DNA from: CAWAPD01 sp963783865
GTDB taxonomy: Bacteria; Actinomycetota; Thermoleophilia; UBA2241
Direction: 5' to 3'
Length of the DNA stretch: 64,000 nt
NCBI GenBank assembly: GCA_963783865.1
Contig: CAWAPD010000001.1
Coordinates: 620,001-684,000, forward strand
How positions within the stretch are numbered: the stretch's first letter is position 1; each line of letters opens with the position of its first letter. Of this stretch, positions 1 to 7,211 are shown piece by piece. Made by a program: the position numbers and the translations under genes. Under the pieces are notes generated by a model. The model was not told the DNA's origin, did not search any database, and saw nothing but the letters and a program-made list of their open reading frames with translations.

Positions 1-449
1 CCGTACACGTCTCGCAGGACGAGCGGCAGGCGGTAGTCGGCGGGCAGGTCGGCGAGCGCCTGCATGAGCTGCTCGTAACCGATCCTGCGCAAGACCTCGG
101 CCTCGGGATCGGCGACGGGCTCGGGCGCCGTGGGCTCGGCCGCGCCGCGGCGCCAGCGGCGCTGGTAGTCGATGATCGCGTTCATGCTCAGGCGGAAGAA
201 CCACGTCGTGAACGTGGAACGACCGCGGAACCCGGCGAGCTTCTGGTGCAGGCGCAGGAAGACCTCCTGCGCCGCGTCTTCGGCGTCGACGTGGTTCCCC
301 AGCAGGTTGTACGCCATCGTGTAGACCATGCCCTGATACCTCTCGACGATCCTGCGGAACGCCTCGCCGTCGCCCGCCGCCGCCGCCCGCACGTCGGCGG
401 GGCTCGGCTCGGGCAGATCGGTCTGGTTCGAAGGGTTAGACGGCGTCAT
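1..449 (-). CDS. ECF-type RNA polymerase sigma factor (3' part outside window)
   Basis: Reading the minus strand from the ATG at 449 gives 149 residues without a stop before the window edge, so the C-terminus is missing. Sigma-70 region 2 is clear at about residues 25-95, with the motif AEDAAQEVFLRLHQKL followed by FTTWFFRLSMNAIIDYQRR. An acidic, Ala/Pro-rich linker follows, and region 4 begins around residue 122 (LADLPADYRLPLVLRDVY), the typical ECF order with no region 1 or 3. It would direct RNA polymerase to a stress or envelope regulon. No anti-sigma gene is visible because its usual place lies beyond the edge. It is divergent from the lipoprotein gene at 571. Confidence 0.9.
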   Translation of the reverse strand, partial: MTPSNPSNQTDLPEPSPADVRAAAAGDGEAFRRIVERYQGMVYTMAYNLLGNHVDAEDAAQEVFLRLHQKLAGFRGRSTFTTWFFRLSMNAIIDYQRRWRRGAAEPTAPEPVADPEAEVLRRIGYEQLMQALADLPADYRLPLVLRDVY

Positions 450-509
450 GGCAGAGAAAGTTGCAGGGTCGCTCCGGTCGTCGCACGGGATGGTCGAGTG
501 TACACCCGC

Positions 510-538
510 CTGACGCGGCCCCGCCGCTCGCGTAGAAT
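510..538 (+). promoter_or_regulatory. Putative sigma-70-type promoter of the lipoprotein gene
   Basis: CTGACG at 510-515 and TAGAAT at 533-538 are separated by 17 bp, a good housekeeping-like spacing in a region otherwise almost free of A/T. The predicted start lies about 25 nt before the ATG at 571, which has the ribosome site GAGGAGAG just upstream. Confidence 0.5.
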
Positions 539-570
539 CGCACGGTCCGTCCACCCGGCGAGGAGAGCCG

Positions 571-1167
571 ATGAGAGCACTTGCCCTTGCGTCAGGCGTG
601 CTGGCCGCCGCCCTGGCGCTGCTCGCACCGGCGGTCGTCGCCGGGTGCGGATCGCAGCCCGAGGCCGGCTGGCAGACCTTCGACAACCCCCAGTACCGAT
701 TCTCGATCGCCTACGACGCCGGTCACTTCACGCCGAAGGCGCCCATCAACGCCAAGATCAAGACGGGGGCCAAGTCAGGCTATGGCGTCGGCTTCATCCC
801 AAAGGACGCGCCGCCCAGCGGCAACGTCCTCACGTTGTACGTGGTCCAGGTCACGACGTACTCGTCGCCGTGGACGGCGAAGAAGGTCGCCGGCCTCAAG
901 CCGTACTTCGTCAAGTCGGTGGCGAACATGACGAAGACCCTGGGCGCCACGATCGCCGGTCCGGTGAGCGAGACGATCGCCGGCGCCCCGGCGTGGCGCA
1001 TCGACGGAACGCTCACCACCGGGGGCACAGCACTCCACATGCGCATCCATTACGTGTTCCACGCCAGCAACGAGTACGAGCTGGTGGAACAGGCCACGGC
1101 CGCCGACTGGCCGGCCGACGCGCCGGTCTTCCGGAGGATGACCGACTCCTTCACGTTCACGGACTAG
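571..1167 (+). CDS. Hypothetical secreted lipoprotein
   Basis: A 198-residue protein with an N-terminal signal peptide (residues 1-25) ending in a lipobox (VVAGC; Cys 26), so it should be lipid-anchored on the outside of the membrane. The mature part begins WQTFDNPQYRFSIAYDAGHF, a pattern seen in many actinobacterial surface proteins of the PsbP/DUF1795-like kind, but I cannot assign a family firmly. No catalytic motif is visible. The start is supported by GAGGAGAG. The neighbour downstream (CbiO) is convergent with a 33 bp gap, so the gene is probably monocistronic. Confidence 0.8.
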   Translation: MRALALASGVLAAALALLAPAVVAGCGSQPEAGWQTFDNPQYRFSIAYDAGHFTPKAPINAKIKTGAKSGYGVGFIPKDAPPSGNVLTLYVVQVTTYSSPWTAKKVAGLKPYFVKSVANMTKTLGATIAGPVSETIAGAPAWRIDGTLTTGGTALHMRIHYVFHASNEYELVEQATAADWPADAPVFRRMTDSFTFTD

Positions 1168-1200
1168 CGCCCCGTCGCGGGCCGCCGGCTTCGTGGCCGG

Positions 1201-2130
1201 CTAGCGGGCCTCGTCCGAGGCGGGAGCCGGCTCCTGGTCGTCCGCGGGGGGATGCCCGTGCCCGGCCGGCGGTGAGTGCTCCTGGTCGGCTGCGGACGGC
1301 TGCCCGTGGTCGGCCGGGTGCGGGTGCTCGTGCTCGCCCGAGTGCGAGTGCGGGTGTGTGTGCCGCAGGGCGCCGTGCGAGTGCGCATGCTCGTGGACCA
1401 GGTTCACCCGCACGAGCAGCTCGCGGTCGGCGAGGACGGCGGCGAGCGGCCCGTCGGCCACGAGCCGGTGGTCCTCGCCGATCACGACCGCCCGGTCGGC
1501 GAGCCGGTCGAGCAGCTCGAGCTGGTGGGTCGCCACGACGATCGTCCTGCCGGCGACGTGGAGCTGCGCCAGCAGGTCGAGCAGCCACTGCTGCGTGCGC
1601 GGGTCGAGGCCGTTGGTCGGCTCGTCGAGCATGAGCACCTCGGGGTTGATCGAGAGCACCGAGGCGAGCGCCACCTTCTTCTTCTCACCGCCGCTCAGGT
1701 GGTACGGCGCACGGTCGGCCAGCGCCGTGAGGCCGAGCATCTCGAGCGTGTCGTCGACGCGCGCGACGACCTCGTCGTGGGGCAGCTCCAGGTGGAGCGG
1801 GCCGAAGGCGACCTCGTCGCGCACGGTGGGCGTGAACAGCTGCGCGTCGGCGCTCTGGAAGACGATGCCGACGCGCCGCCGGAACCGGTGCGCGGCGGCG
1901 TCGGAGCGCAGGGAGGCGGCGGTGAGCGGCTCGCCGAAGGCGAGCACCCGGCCGCCGCCCGGCTCCACCAGCCCCGCCAGCACCTTGAGCAGGGTCGACT
2001 TGCCGCAGCCGTTGGCGCCGAGGATGGCGACGCGCTCGCCGGCGTCGACCCGCAGGTCGACGCCGGCGAGCGCGTCCACCCCCGGCGCGTAGGCGTAGCT
2101 CACGCCGGTCAGGCGGAACACCTCGCTCAC
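1201..2130 (-). CDS. cbiO: CbiO-type ATPase of an ECF cobalt/nickel transporter, with His-rich tail
   Basis: A 309-residue ABC ATPase. Walker A is GANGCGKST (about 38-46), the Q-loop FQSADAQLF follows, the signature is LSGGE (about 145-149), Walker B is MLDEP (Asp 169, Glu 170) and the H-loop is ATHQ. The family energises group I ECF uptake of cobalt or nickel with CbiQ and CbiM. From about residue 245 the protein carries a tail very rich in His, Pro, Asp and Glu (HEHAHSHG, HTHPHSHSGEHEH), which probably binds the metal at the cytosolic mouth. The GTG start at 2130 overlaps the cbiQ stop (GTGA), showing translational coupling. No CbiM or other S-component gene is in the window. Confidence 0.92.
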   Translation of the reverse strand: MSEVFRLTGVSYAYAPGVDALAGVDLRVDAGERVAILGANGCGKSTLLKVLAGLVEPGGGRVLAFGEPLTAASLRSDAAAHRFRRRVGIVFQSADAQLFTPTVRDEVAFGPLHLELPHDEVVARVDDTLEMLGLTALADRAPYHLSGGEKKKVALASVLSINPEVLMLDEPTNGLDPRTQQWLLDLLAQLHVAGRTIVVATHQLELLDRLADRAVVIGEDHRLVADGPLAAVLADRELLVRVNLVHEHAHSHGALRHTHPHSHSGEHEHPHPADHGQPSAADQEHSPPAGHGHPPADDQEPAPASDEAR

Positions 2131-3080
2131 GCCGCCACCTCGGCCCAGACCACGAGCGCGATCGCCAGCGCCACGCCCGCGATCCACGCGTAGTCGAGGC
2201 TCGTCAGCCGCCAGTCGGTCAGGGTCCTGACCTCGCCGGTGTAGCCGCGCGAGACCATCGCCAGGTACAGCTCCTCGCTGCTCGCCTGCGACTTGCCGAA
2301 GGCGGTGGCGGCGGAGGCGCCGACGAACCCGCGGTCCTCGCGCGCGCTCACGACGCCGACCGTGCGGCTCGTCCGCGCCAGGGCCATCTCCTGGACCAGA
2401 CGGACGAGCGTGAAGACGTAGCGGTAGGCGACGCTCAGCACGAACACGAAGGTCCGCGGCACCCGCAGCACGCGCAGCGCCTTGAGCAGCTCGCCCCAGT
2501 GCGTGGTCACGGCGAGGAGCACGGCGAACGACACGGCGGCCGTCACCCGCGAGACGAGCCGGGCCGCCGCCATCAGCCCTTGACTCGTGACCGTCAGGGG
2601 TCCAAGGTGGGCGACCGCGTGGCCGGGCGTGACCGCGCTGAAGATCGCCGGCAGCGCGATAGCCAGCGTGAACAGCGGGATGAAGATCCACGCGCGCAGG
2701 GCGAACCGGCGCAGGCCGAGCCGCGACGCAAGCACCAGCGCCACGGCGAGAGCCACCAGGAGCACGAGCACGGCCAGACGCTGCGCCAGCACCGAGGCGA
2801 GGATCAGGCCCAGCAGGGTCACCAGCTTCACCCGCGGGTCGAGGCGCTGGAGCAGGCCGGGCCGGCGCGCCAGCTCGTCGGAGGTGAAGGCCGTCTCGAC
2901 CCAGTGGGCGAGCGACGCCAGCACGGTGCCCGTCAGAAGGCGGCGGGAGCGGCCCCCGCCGGGGGCGGCGCCGGCGTGGCTGCTGGCCGCGCCCGTGGGC
3001 GCGGCCAGCAGCCACGCCGGCGCCGCCCCGTCGCGCCTCGCGCCGGTCTCATCGGCGCCTCTGTGCCCTTCATCGGCCAT
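2127..3080 (-). CDS. cbiQ: CbiQ/EcfT transmembrane component of cobalt/nickel ECF transporter
   Basis: About 317 residues, five or six hydrophobic helices, and the EcfT coupling region (LKALRVLRVPRTFVFVLSVAYRYVFTLV, then LVQEMALARTSR) that grips the CbiO ATPase. I take the ATG at 3080 (MADEGHRGADETG); a longer frame upstream has no family match. TATCCT lies about 12 nt before this ATG, so the message may be nearly leaderless. Residues about 18-40 (DGAAPAWLLAAPTGAASSHAGAAP) are encoded by a perfect 33-bp inverted repeat and look like an insertion in the cytosolic N-terminal tail before the first helix. It overlaps cbiO by 4 bp. Confidence 0.88.
   Translation of the reverse strand: MADEGHRGADETGARRDGAAPAWLLAAPTGAASSHAGAAPGGGRSRRLLTGTVLASLAHWVETAFTSDELARRPGLLQRLDPRVKLVTLLGLILASVLAQRLAVLVLLVALAVALVLASRLGLRRFALRAWIFIPLFTLAIALPAIFSAVTPGHAVAHLGPLTVTSQGLMAAARLVSRVTAAVSFAVLLAVTTHWGELLKALRVLRVPRTFVFVLSVAYRYVFTLVRLVQEMALARTSRTVGVVSAREDRGFVGASAATAFGKSQASSEELYLAMVSRGYTGEVRTLTDWRLTSLDYAWIAGVALAIALVVWAEVAA
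2962..3029. repeat. Perfect 33-bp inverted repeat inside cbiQ
   Basis: Arms 2962-2994 and 2997-3029 are exact reverse complements with a 2-nt loop (GT). This is the longest hairpin seen here. It lies within the cbiQ frame and is translated. Confidence 0.95.
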
Positions 3081-3189
3081 GCACGCAGGATACAACGCGC
3101 CGAGCGGCGGCAGGCCGGGGCGGCGGGCGCGTCCCGCCTCACGCCGGCTCCCCGCTGGTCCGGTTTGCCGCCGGGTATGCTGACGGTGG

Positions 3190-4935
3190 ATGAGGACCTT
3201 CCTGCGCATCATGCGTCTGCTCGGCGGCTACCGCCTGCTCATGGCGGTGGCGTTCGTGTGCGCCATCGCCCAGATGGCCCTCAGCCTGACGATCCCGCTG
3301 GTGGTGCGCGGCGTCATCAACAAGGCGCTCATCGGCGGCGACGAGGGGCTGCTCGTGTGGTACGGCGCGTTGCTGCTGGCGATCGCGCTGGCCCGCTTCG
3401 GTTTCGCCATCGGCCGCCGCTTGGCGACCGGCAAGATCAGCCTCGATCTGGAGTTCGACCTCCGCAACCGCGTGTGGACCCACCTGCTGAAGCAGCCACA
3501 CTCCTACTACGACCGCTGGCCCACCGGCCAGCTCATGTCGCGGGTGATGGCCGACGTGCAGAACGTGCGCATGTTCCTCGGCTACGGCCTGGTCTTCTTC
3601 TTCACGAACGTCGTGACGATGGCGGTGATCGCCGTGCTGCTGTTCGTGCTGAACTGGCGACTGGCGCTGCTGACGCTCGCCTTCTTCCCCCTGCTGCTCC
3701 TCGTCGCCATCCGCTTCAGCCGCCAGCTGCGCCCGATCCTGCAGGACGTGCAGCAGAAGATCGCCGACGTCACGGCGACGGCCGAGGAGAACGTCACGGG
3801 GTCGCGGATCGTGCGCATCTTCGCCCGCGAGGACGACGAGTCGGCGAAGTTCAGCGACCGCAGCACGCGCGTGTTCGAGGCCGAGATCAAGGCCGCCCGG
3901 CTGCGGGCCCTGTACATCCCGGTGATCTCGTTCCTGCCGATGCTGGCCGTGGTCGTGCTGCTCTGGTTCGGCGGCCGCGAGGTCATCGCCGGCACGCTCA
4001 GCCTGGGCTCGCTGGTCGCCTTCTACAGCTACCTCATGATGCTCGTCACCCCGGCAGAGGTCATCGGCTGGCTCACCGGCCTGATGCAGCGCGCCGTGGC
4101 CTCGGGCAACCGGGTCTACGAGCTGCTCGACACTCCGCTGGAGATGACCGAGCCCGCGCACCCGGTGCGCGTGGAGCGGCCGGCCGGCACGGTGCGCTTC
4201 GACCACGTGAGCTTCTCGTACGTCGACCGGCCGGTCCTGGTCGACGTCGACCTCGAGGTGCCGGCCGGCCGCACCATCGCCTTGGTCGGCCACACCGGCT
4301 GCGGCAAGACGACGCTGACCAACCTCGTCCCCCGCTTCTACGACGTCAGCGGTGGCGCCGTGCTGGTCGACGGCGTCGACGTGCGCGACCGCGACCTCGA
4401 GGAGCTGCGCCGCGAGGTCGGCGTCGTCAACCAGGACCCGTTCCTGTTCAGCGCCAGCATCGCCGACAACATCCGTTACGGGCGTCCCGACGCGAGCGAC
4501 GAGGAGGTGCGCCGGGCGGCGGCGCGGGCCCAGGCGGAGGGCTTCGTCGAGGCGCTGCCCGAGGGCTACGAGACGGTCGTCGGCGAGCGCGGGCTGACGC
4601 TCTCCGGAGGACAGCGCCAGCGCATCGCGATCGCCCGCGCCCTGGTCCTCGACCCGCGCATCCTCATCCTCGACGACGCCACCTCGAGCGTCGACGTCGA
4701 GACCGAGGTCAAGATCCGCCGCGCGCTGCGCGAGGTCATGCGCGAGCGCACGACCTTCATCATCGCCCACCGCCCCTCGACCATCACCCTGGCCGACGAG
4801 ATCGTGGTGCTCGACCACGGACGCGTGGTCGAGCGCGGCACCCACGCGGCCCTGATCGGCGGCGACACGCTCTACGCGCGCATGTTCGGCCGCGCCGAGC
4901 GCGAGGGCCGGGCGCTCGACGTGGTGGAGGCCTGA
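3190..4935 (+). CDS. ABC exporter half-transporter, subunit 1 (degenerate catalytic Glu)
   Basis: 581 residues: an exporter-type membrane domain of six helices (about 1-310) fused to an ATPase domain. Walker A GHTGCGKTT starts near residue 367, the signature LSGGQ is near 471 and Walker B is ILILDD near 492. The catalytic glutamate after Walker B is Asp here. With the partner's LSTGQ signature this side should form the degenerate ATP site of a heterodimer, whereas its intact LSGGQ serves the consensus site. Start ATG at 3190. The next subunit starts 2 bp after the stop, so the two are translated together. The substrate (drug, lipid or peptide) cannot be read from the sequence. Confidence 0.93.
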   Translation: MRTFLRIMRLLGGYRLLMAVAFVCAIAQMALSLTIPLVVRGVINKALIGGDEGLLVWYGALLLAIALARFGFAIGRRLATGKISLDLEFDLRNRVWTHLLKQPHSYYDRWPTGQLMSRVMADVQNVRMFLGYGLVFFFTNVVTMAVIAVLLFVLNWRLALLTLAFFPLLLLVAIRFSRQLRPILQDVQQKIADVTATAEENVTGSRIVRIFAREDDESAKFSDRSTRVFEAEIKAARLRALYIPVISFLPMLAVVVLLWFGGREVIAGTLSLGSLVAFYSYLMMLVTPAEVIGWLTGLMQRAVASGNRVYELLDTPLEMTEPAHPVRVERPAGTVRFDHVSFSYVDRPVLVDVDLEVPAGRTIALVGHTGCGKTTLTNLVPRFYDVSGGAVLVDGVDVRDRDLEELRREVGVVNQDPFLFSASIADNIRYGRPDASDEEVRRAAARAQAEGFVEALPEGYETVVGERGLTLSGGQRQRIAIARALVLDPRILILDDATSSVDVETEVKIRRALREVMRERTTFIIAHRPSTITLADEIVVLDHGRVVERGTHAALIGGDTLYARMFGRAEREGRALDVVEA

Positions 4936-4936
4936 G

Positions 4937-6757
4937 GTGGCCGGCCGCGCGCACGGACCGCACGGCTCGGGACCCGACCTGGCCGAGATCAAGGGCTGGC
5001 GCTCGCTGCTGCACCTGGGACGTGAGCTGAAGCTCGCGCGCCTCGCCCGCTTCGCGGCGCCCTACCGCTGGCGGGCGATCGGCTCGGTCGCGGCCATGGT
5101 CGTGGTCACCCTCACCGGCCTGGCCGTGCCGTATCTGCTCGCCGTCGCCATCGACTCGGGCATCGCAGAGAAGGACCTGCACGTGCTCGACGCGGTGCTC
5201 GTGATCTTCCTCGGGCTGGCCGTGATCAACCTGCTGGCCAGCTACCTGCAGACCTACCTCGTGAGCTGGGTCGGCGAGCGCGTGATCCTCGACCTGCGGC
5301 GGACCCTGTTCGAGCACATCCAGAAGCTGTCGCTCGACTTCTTCAGCCGCCAGCGGACCGGCTGGATCGTCTCGCGCCTGACCAACGACATCGACGCCCT
5401 CGACCAGCTCGTCACCGACGGGGTGACCACGCTGGTGACCAACGGCCTGACGCTGGTCGGCGCCGTGATCTTCCTGTTCGTCCTCGACTGGCGCCTCGCC
5501 CTGGCGACCCTGGCGATCATGCCGTTCCTGATCGTCGCCACGCTCGTCTACCGCACGCACTCGGCGCGCTCGTACGCGCTGCTGCGCAACAAGGTCGGCG
5601 ACGTGAACGCGCACCTGCAGGAGTCGATCTCGGGCATCCGCGTGGTGCGGGCCTTCCGCGCCGAGCAGCGCAACTTCGACCAGCTCGTGGCCGCCAACGC
5701 GGCGTACCGGCAGGTCAACATGCAGACGGTGGTGCAGAGCGGGCTGTACTTCCCGTTCGTCGAGTTCATGGCGGCGGTGGGCACGGTGATCGTGCTGTGG
5801 TTCGGCGGCAGCCTGGTCGCCGGCGGCGATCTGCAGGTCGGCGTGCTGGTCGCGTTCGTCGGCTACCTGGCGATGTTCTTCGACCCGCTGCAGCAGCTGT
5901 CGCAGCTCTACAACACCTTCCAGGCCTCGATGGCGGCCGTGCAGAAGATCTTCACCGTGCTCGACACCGAGCCCGACCTGACCGACGCGCCCGACGCGCG
6001 GCCGCTGCCCGAGGTGCGCGGCGACGTCGGGTTCGAGCGCGTCGGCTTCGCCTACGGCGAGGGCCCCGACGTGCTCCACGACGTCGCCTTCTCCATCCCG
6101 GCCGGCGGTACCGTCGCTCTGGTCGGCACCACCGGCGCCGGCAAGTCGACCATCGTCAAGCTGCTGGCGCGCTTCTACGACCCGCGCGAGGGCGCGATCA
6201 CGCTCGACGGGCACGACCTGCGCGACGTGACCATGAAGTCGCTGCGCGACCAGCTGGCGGTCGTGCCCCAGGAGGCGTTCCTGTTCTCGGGGTCGGTGCT
6301 CGACAACATCCGCTTCGGGCGCCCCGAGGCCAGCCTCGAGGAGGTCAGGCGCGTGGCCCGCATCGTCGGCGTCAACGACTTCGTCGAGGCGTTGCCCGAC
6401 GGCTACGAGACCGACGTGCAGGAGGGCGGGTCGGCGCTGTCGACCGGGCAGAGGCAGCTGATCTCCTTCGCCCGGGCGCTCATCGCCGACCCGCGGGTCC
6501 TGATCCTCGACGAGGCCACGTCGAGCGTCGACGCCGAGAGCGAGCGCCGCATCGACCAGGCCATGCGCGTGCTGTTCAGCGGCCGCACCTCGGTGATCGT
6601 CGCCCACCGCCTGAGCACCGTGCGCTACGCCGACCAGATCCTCGTGGTCGAGGACGGCCGCATCGTCGAGCGCGGCACACACGACGAGCTGCTGCTGCGC
6701 GGCGGCCGCTACTCGCAGCTCTACCGTGAATGGGAGGAGACGGGCCGGCCGGTCTAG
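4937..6757 (+). CDS. ABC exporter half-transporter, subunit 2
   Basis: 606 residues, with a cytosolic N-terminal stretch of about 40 residues, six membrane helices (about 45-330) and an ATPase domain. Walker A GTTGAGKST is near residue 396, and Walker B VLILDEATSS near 521 carries the catalytic Glu. The signature is degenerate (ALSTGQ, near 500, instead of LSGGQ). Together with subunit 1 this is the asymmetric arrangement of TM287/288- and BmrCD-type heterodimers, where one ATP site turns over and the other mostly holds ATP. GTG start at 4937, directly after the stop of subunit 1. The gene downstream is convergent. Confidence 0.93.
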   Translation: MAGRAHGPHGSGPDLAEIKGWRSLLHLGRELKLARLARFAAPYRWRAIGSVAAMVVVTLTGLAVPYLLAVAIDSGIAEKDLHVLDAVLVIFLGLAVINLLASYLQTYLVSWVGERVILDLRRTLFEHIQKLSLDFFSRQRTGWIVSRLTNDIDALDQLVTDGVTTLVTNGLTLVGAVIFLFVLDWRLALATLAIMPFLIVATLVYRTHSARSYALLRNKVGDVNAHLQESISGIRVVRAFRAEQRNFDQLVAANAAYRQVNMQTVVQSGLYFPFVEFMAAVGTVIVLWFGGSLVAGGDLQVGVLVAFVGYLAMFFDPLQQLSQLYNTFQASMAAVQKIFTVLDTEPDLTDAPDARPLPEVRGDVGFERVGFAYGEGPDVLHDVAFSIPAGGTVALVGTTGAGKSTIVKLLARFYDPREGAITLDGHDLRDVTMKSLRDQLAVVPQEAFLFSGSVLDNIRFGRPEASLEEVRRVARIVGVNDFVEALPDGYETDVQEGGSALSTGQRQLISFARALIADPRVLILDEATSSVDAESERRIDQAMRVLFSGRTSVIVAHRLSTVRYADQILVVEDGRIVERGTHDELLLRGGRYSQLYREWEETGRPV

Positions 6758-6787
6758 GGAGCGCGGGACGCCCGCACCCGTCTTGGG

Positions 6788-7111
6788 CTAGGCCGCCTCG
6801 CCGACGTGAGACTCGCCGTGGCCCTCGTCGCGTGCGTGGGCGTCGCGCGGCACCAGCTTGAAGAAGCGGCTGGGGCGGCCGTGACGCGACGTCTCGAGGT
6901 AAAGGAACGCCAGGCGTTTCTCGTCGAACTTGGCGAAGAACTGGTCCCAGGTGATGAACTCGATGCGCTCGCGGCTGCGCCCCGGGAACACGACGCGCAG
7001 GATCCCGACGCCCTCGCCGGAGCCTCTCAGCGTGGCCGGCCGCCCATCGCGCGACTCTACCCAGCGACGGATCTCGTCGCGGTCGGTCGTGATGATCGCC
7101 CTTCCCTGCAT
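6788..7111 (-). CDS. Small conserved hypothetical protein
   Basis: 107 residues, cytosolic, no signal or membrane segment. The opening (ITTDRDEIRRWVESRDGRPA) and the middle (FITWDQFFAKFDEKRLAFLY) match a small soluble family that I remember from many bacteria and that is sometimes mislabelled as a glucan branching enzyme. Its function is unknown to me. The C-terminal 20 residues are charged and probably disordered. It lies between the ABC exporter (convergent) and the MMPL gene on the same strand, 100 bp away. Confidence 0.75.
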   Translation of the reverse strand: MQGRAIITTDRDEIRRWVESRDGRPATLRGSGEGVGILRVVFPGRSRERIEFITWDQFFAKFDEKRLAFLYLETSRHGRPSRFFKLVPRDAHARDEGHGESHVGEAA

Positions 7112-7211
7112 CGCTGTGCCCCATCGCGAACCGCGCCCATCGCGGTCCGACGCTCATACTTGCCCGCAACGGTGGTCGCCGAACCCGTCAGGCCGATGTA
7201 GGCGGACACGG

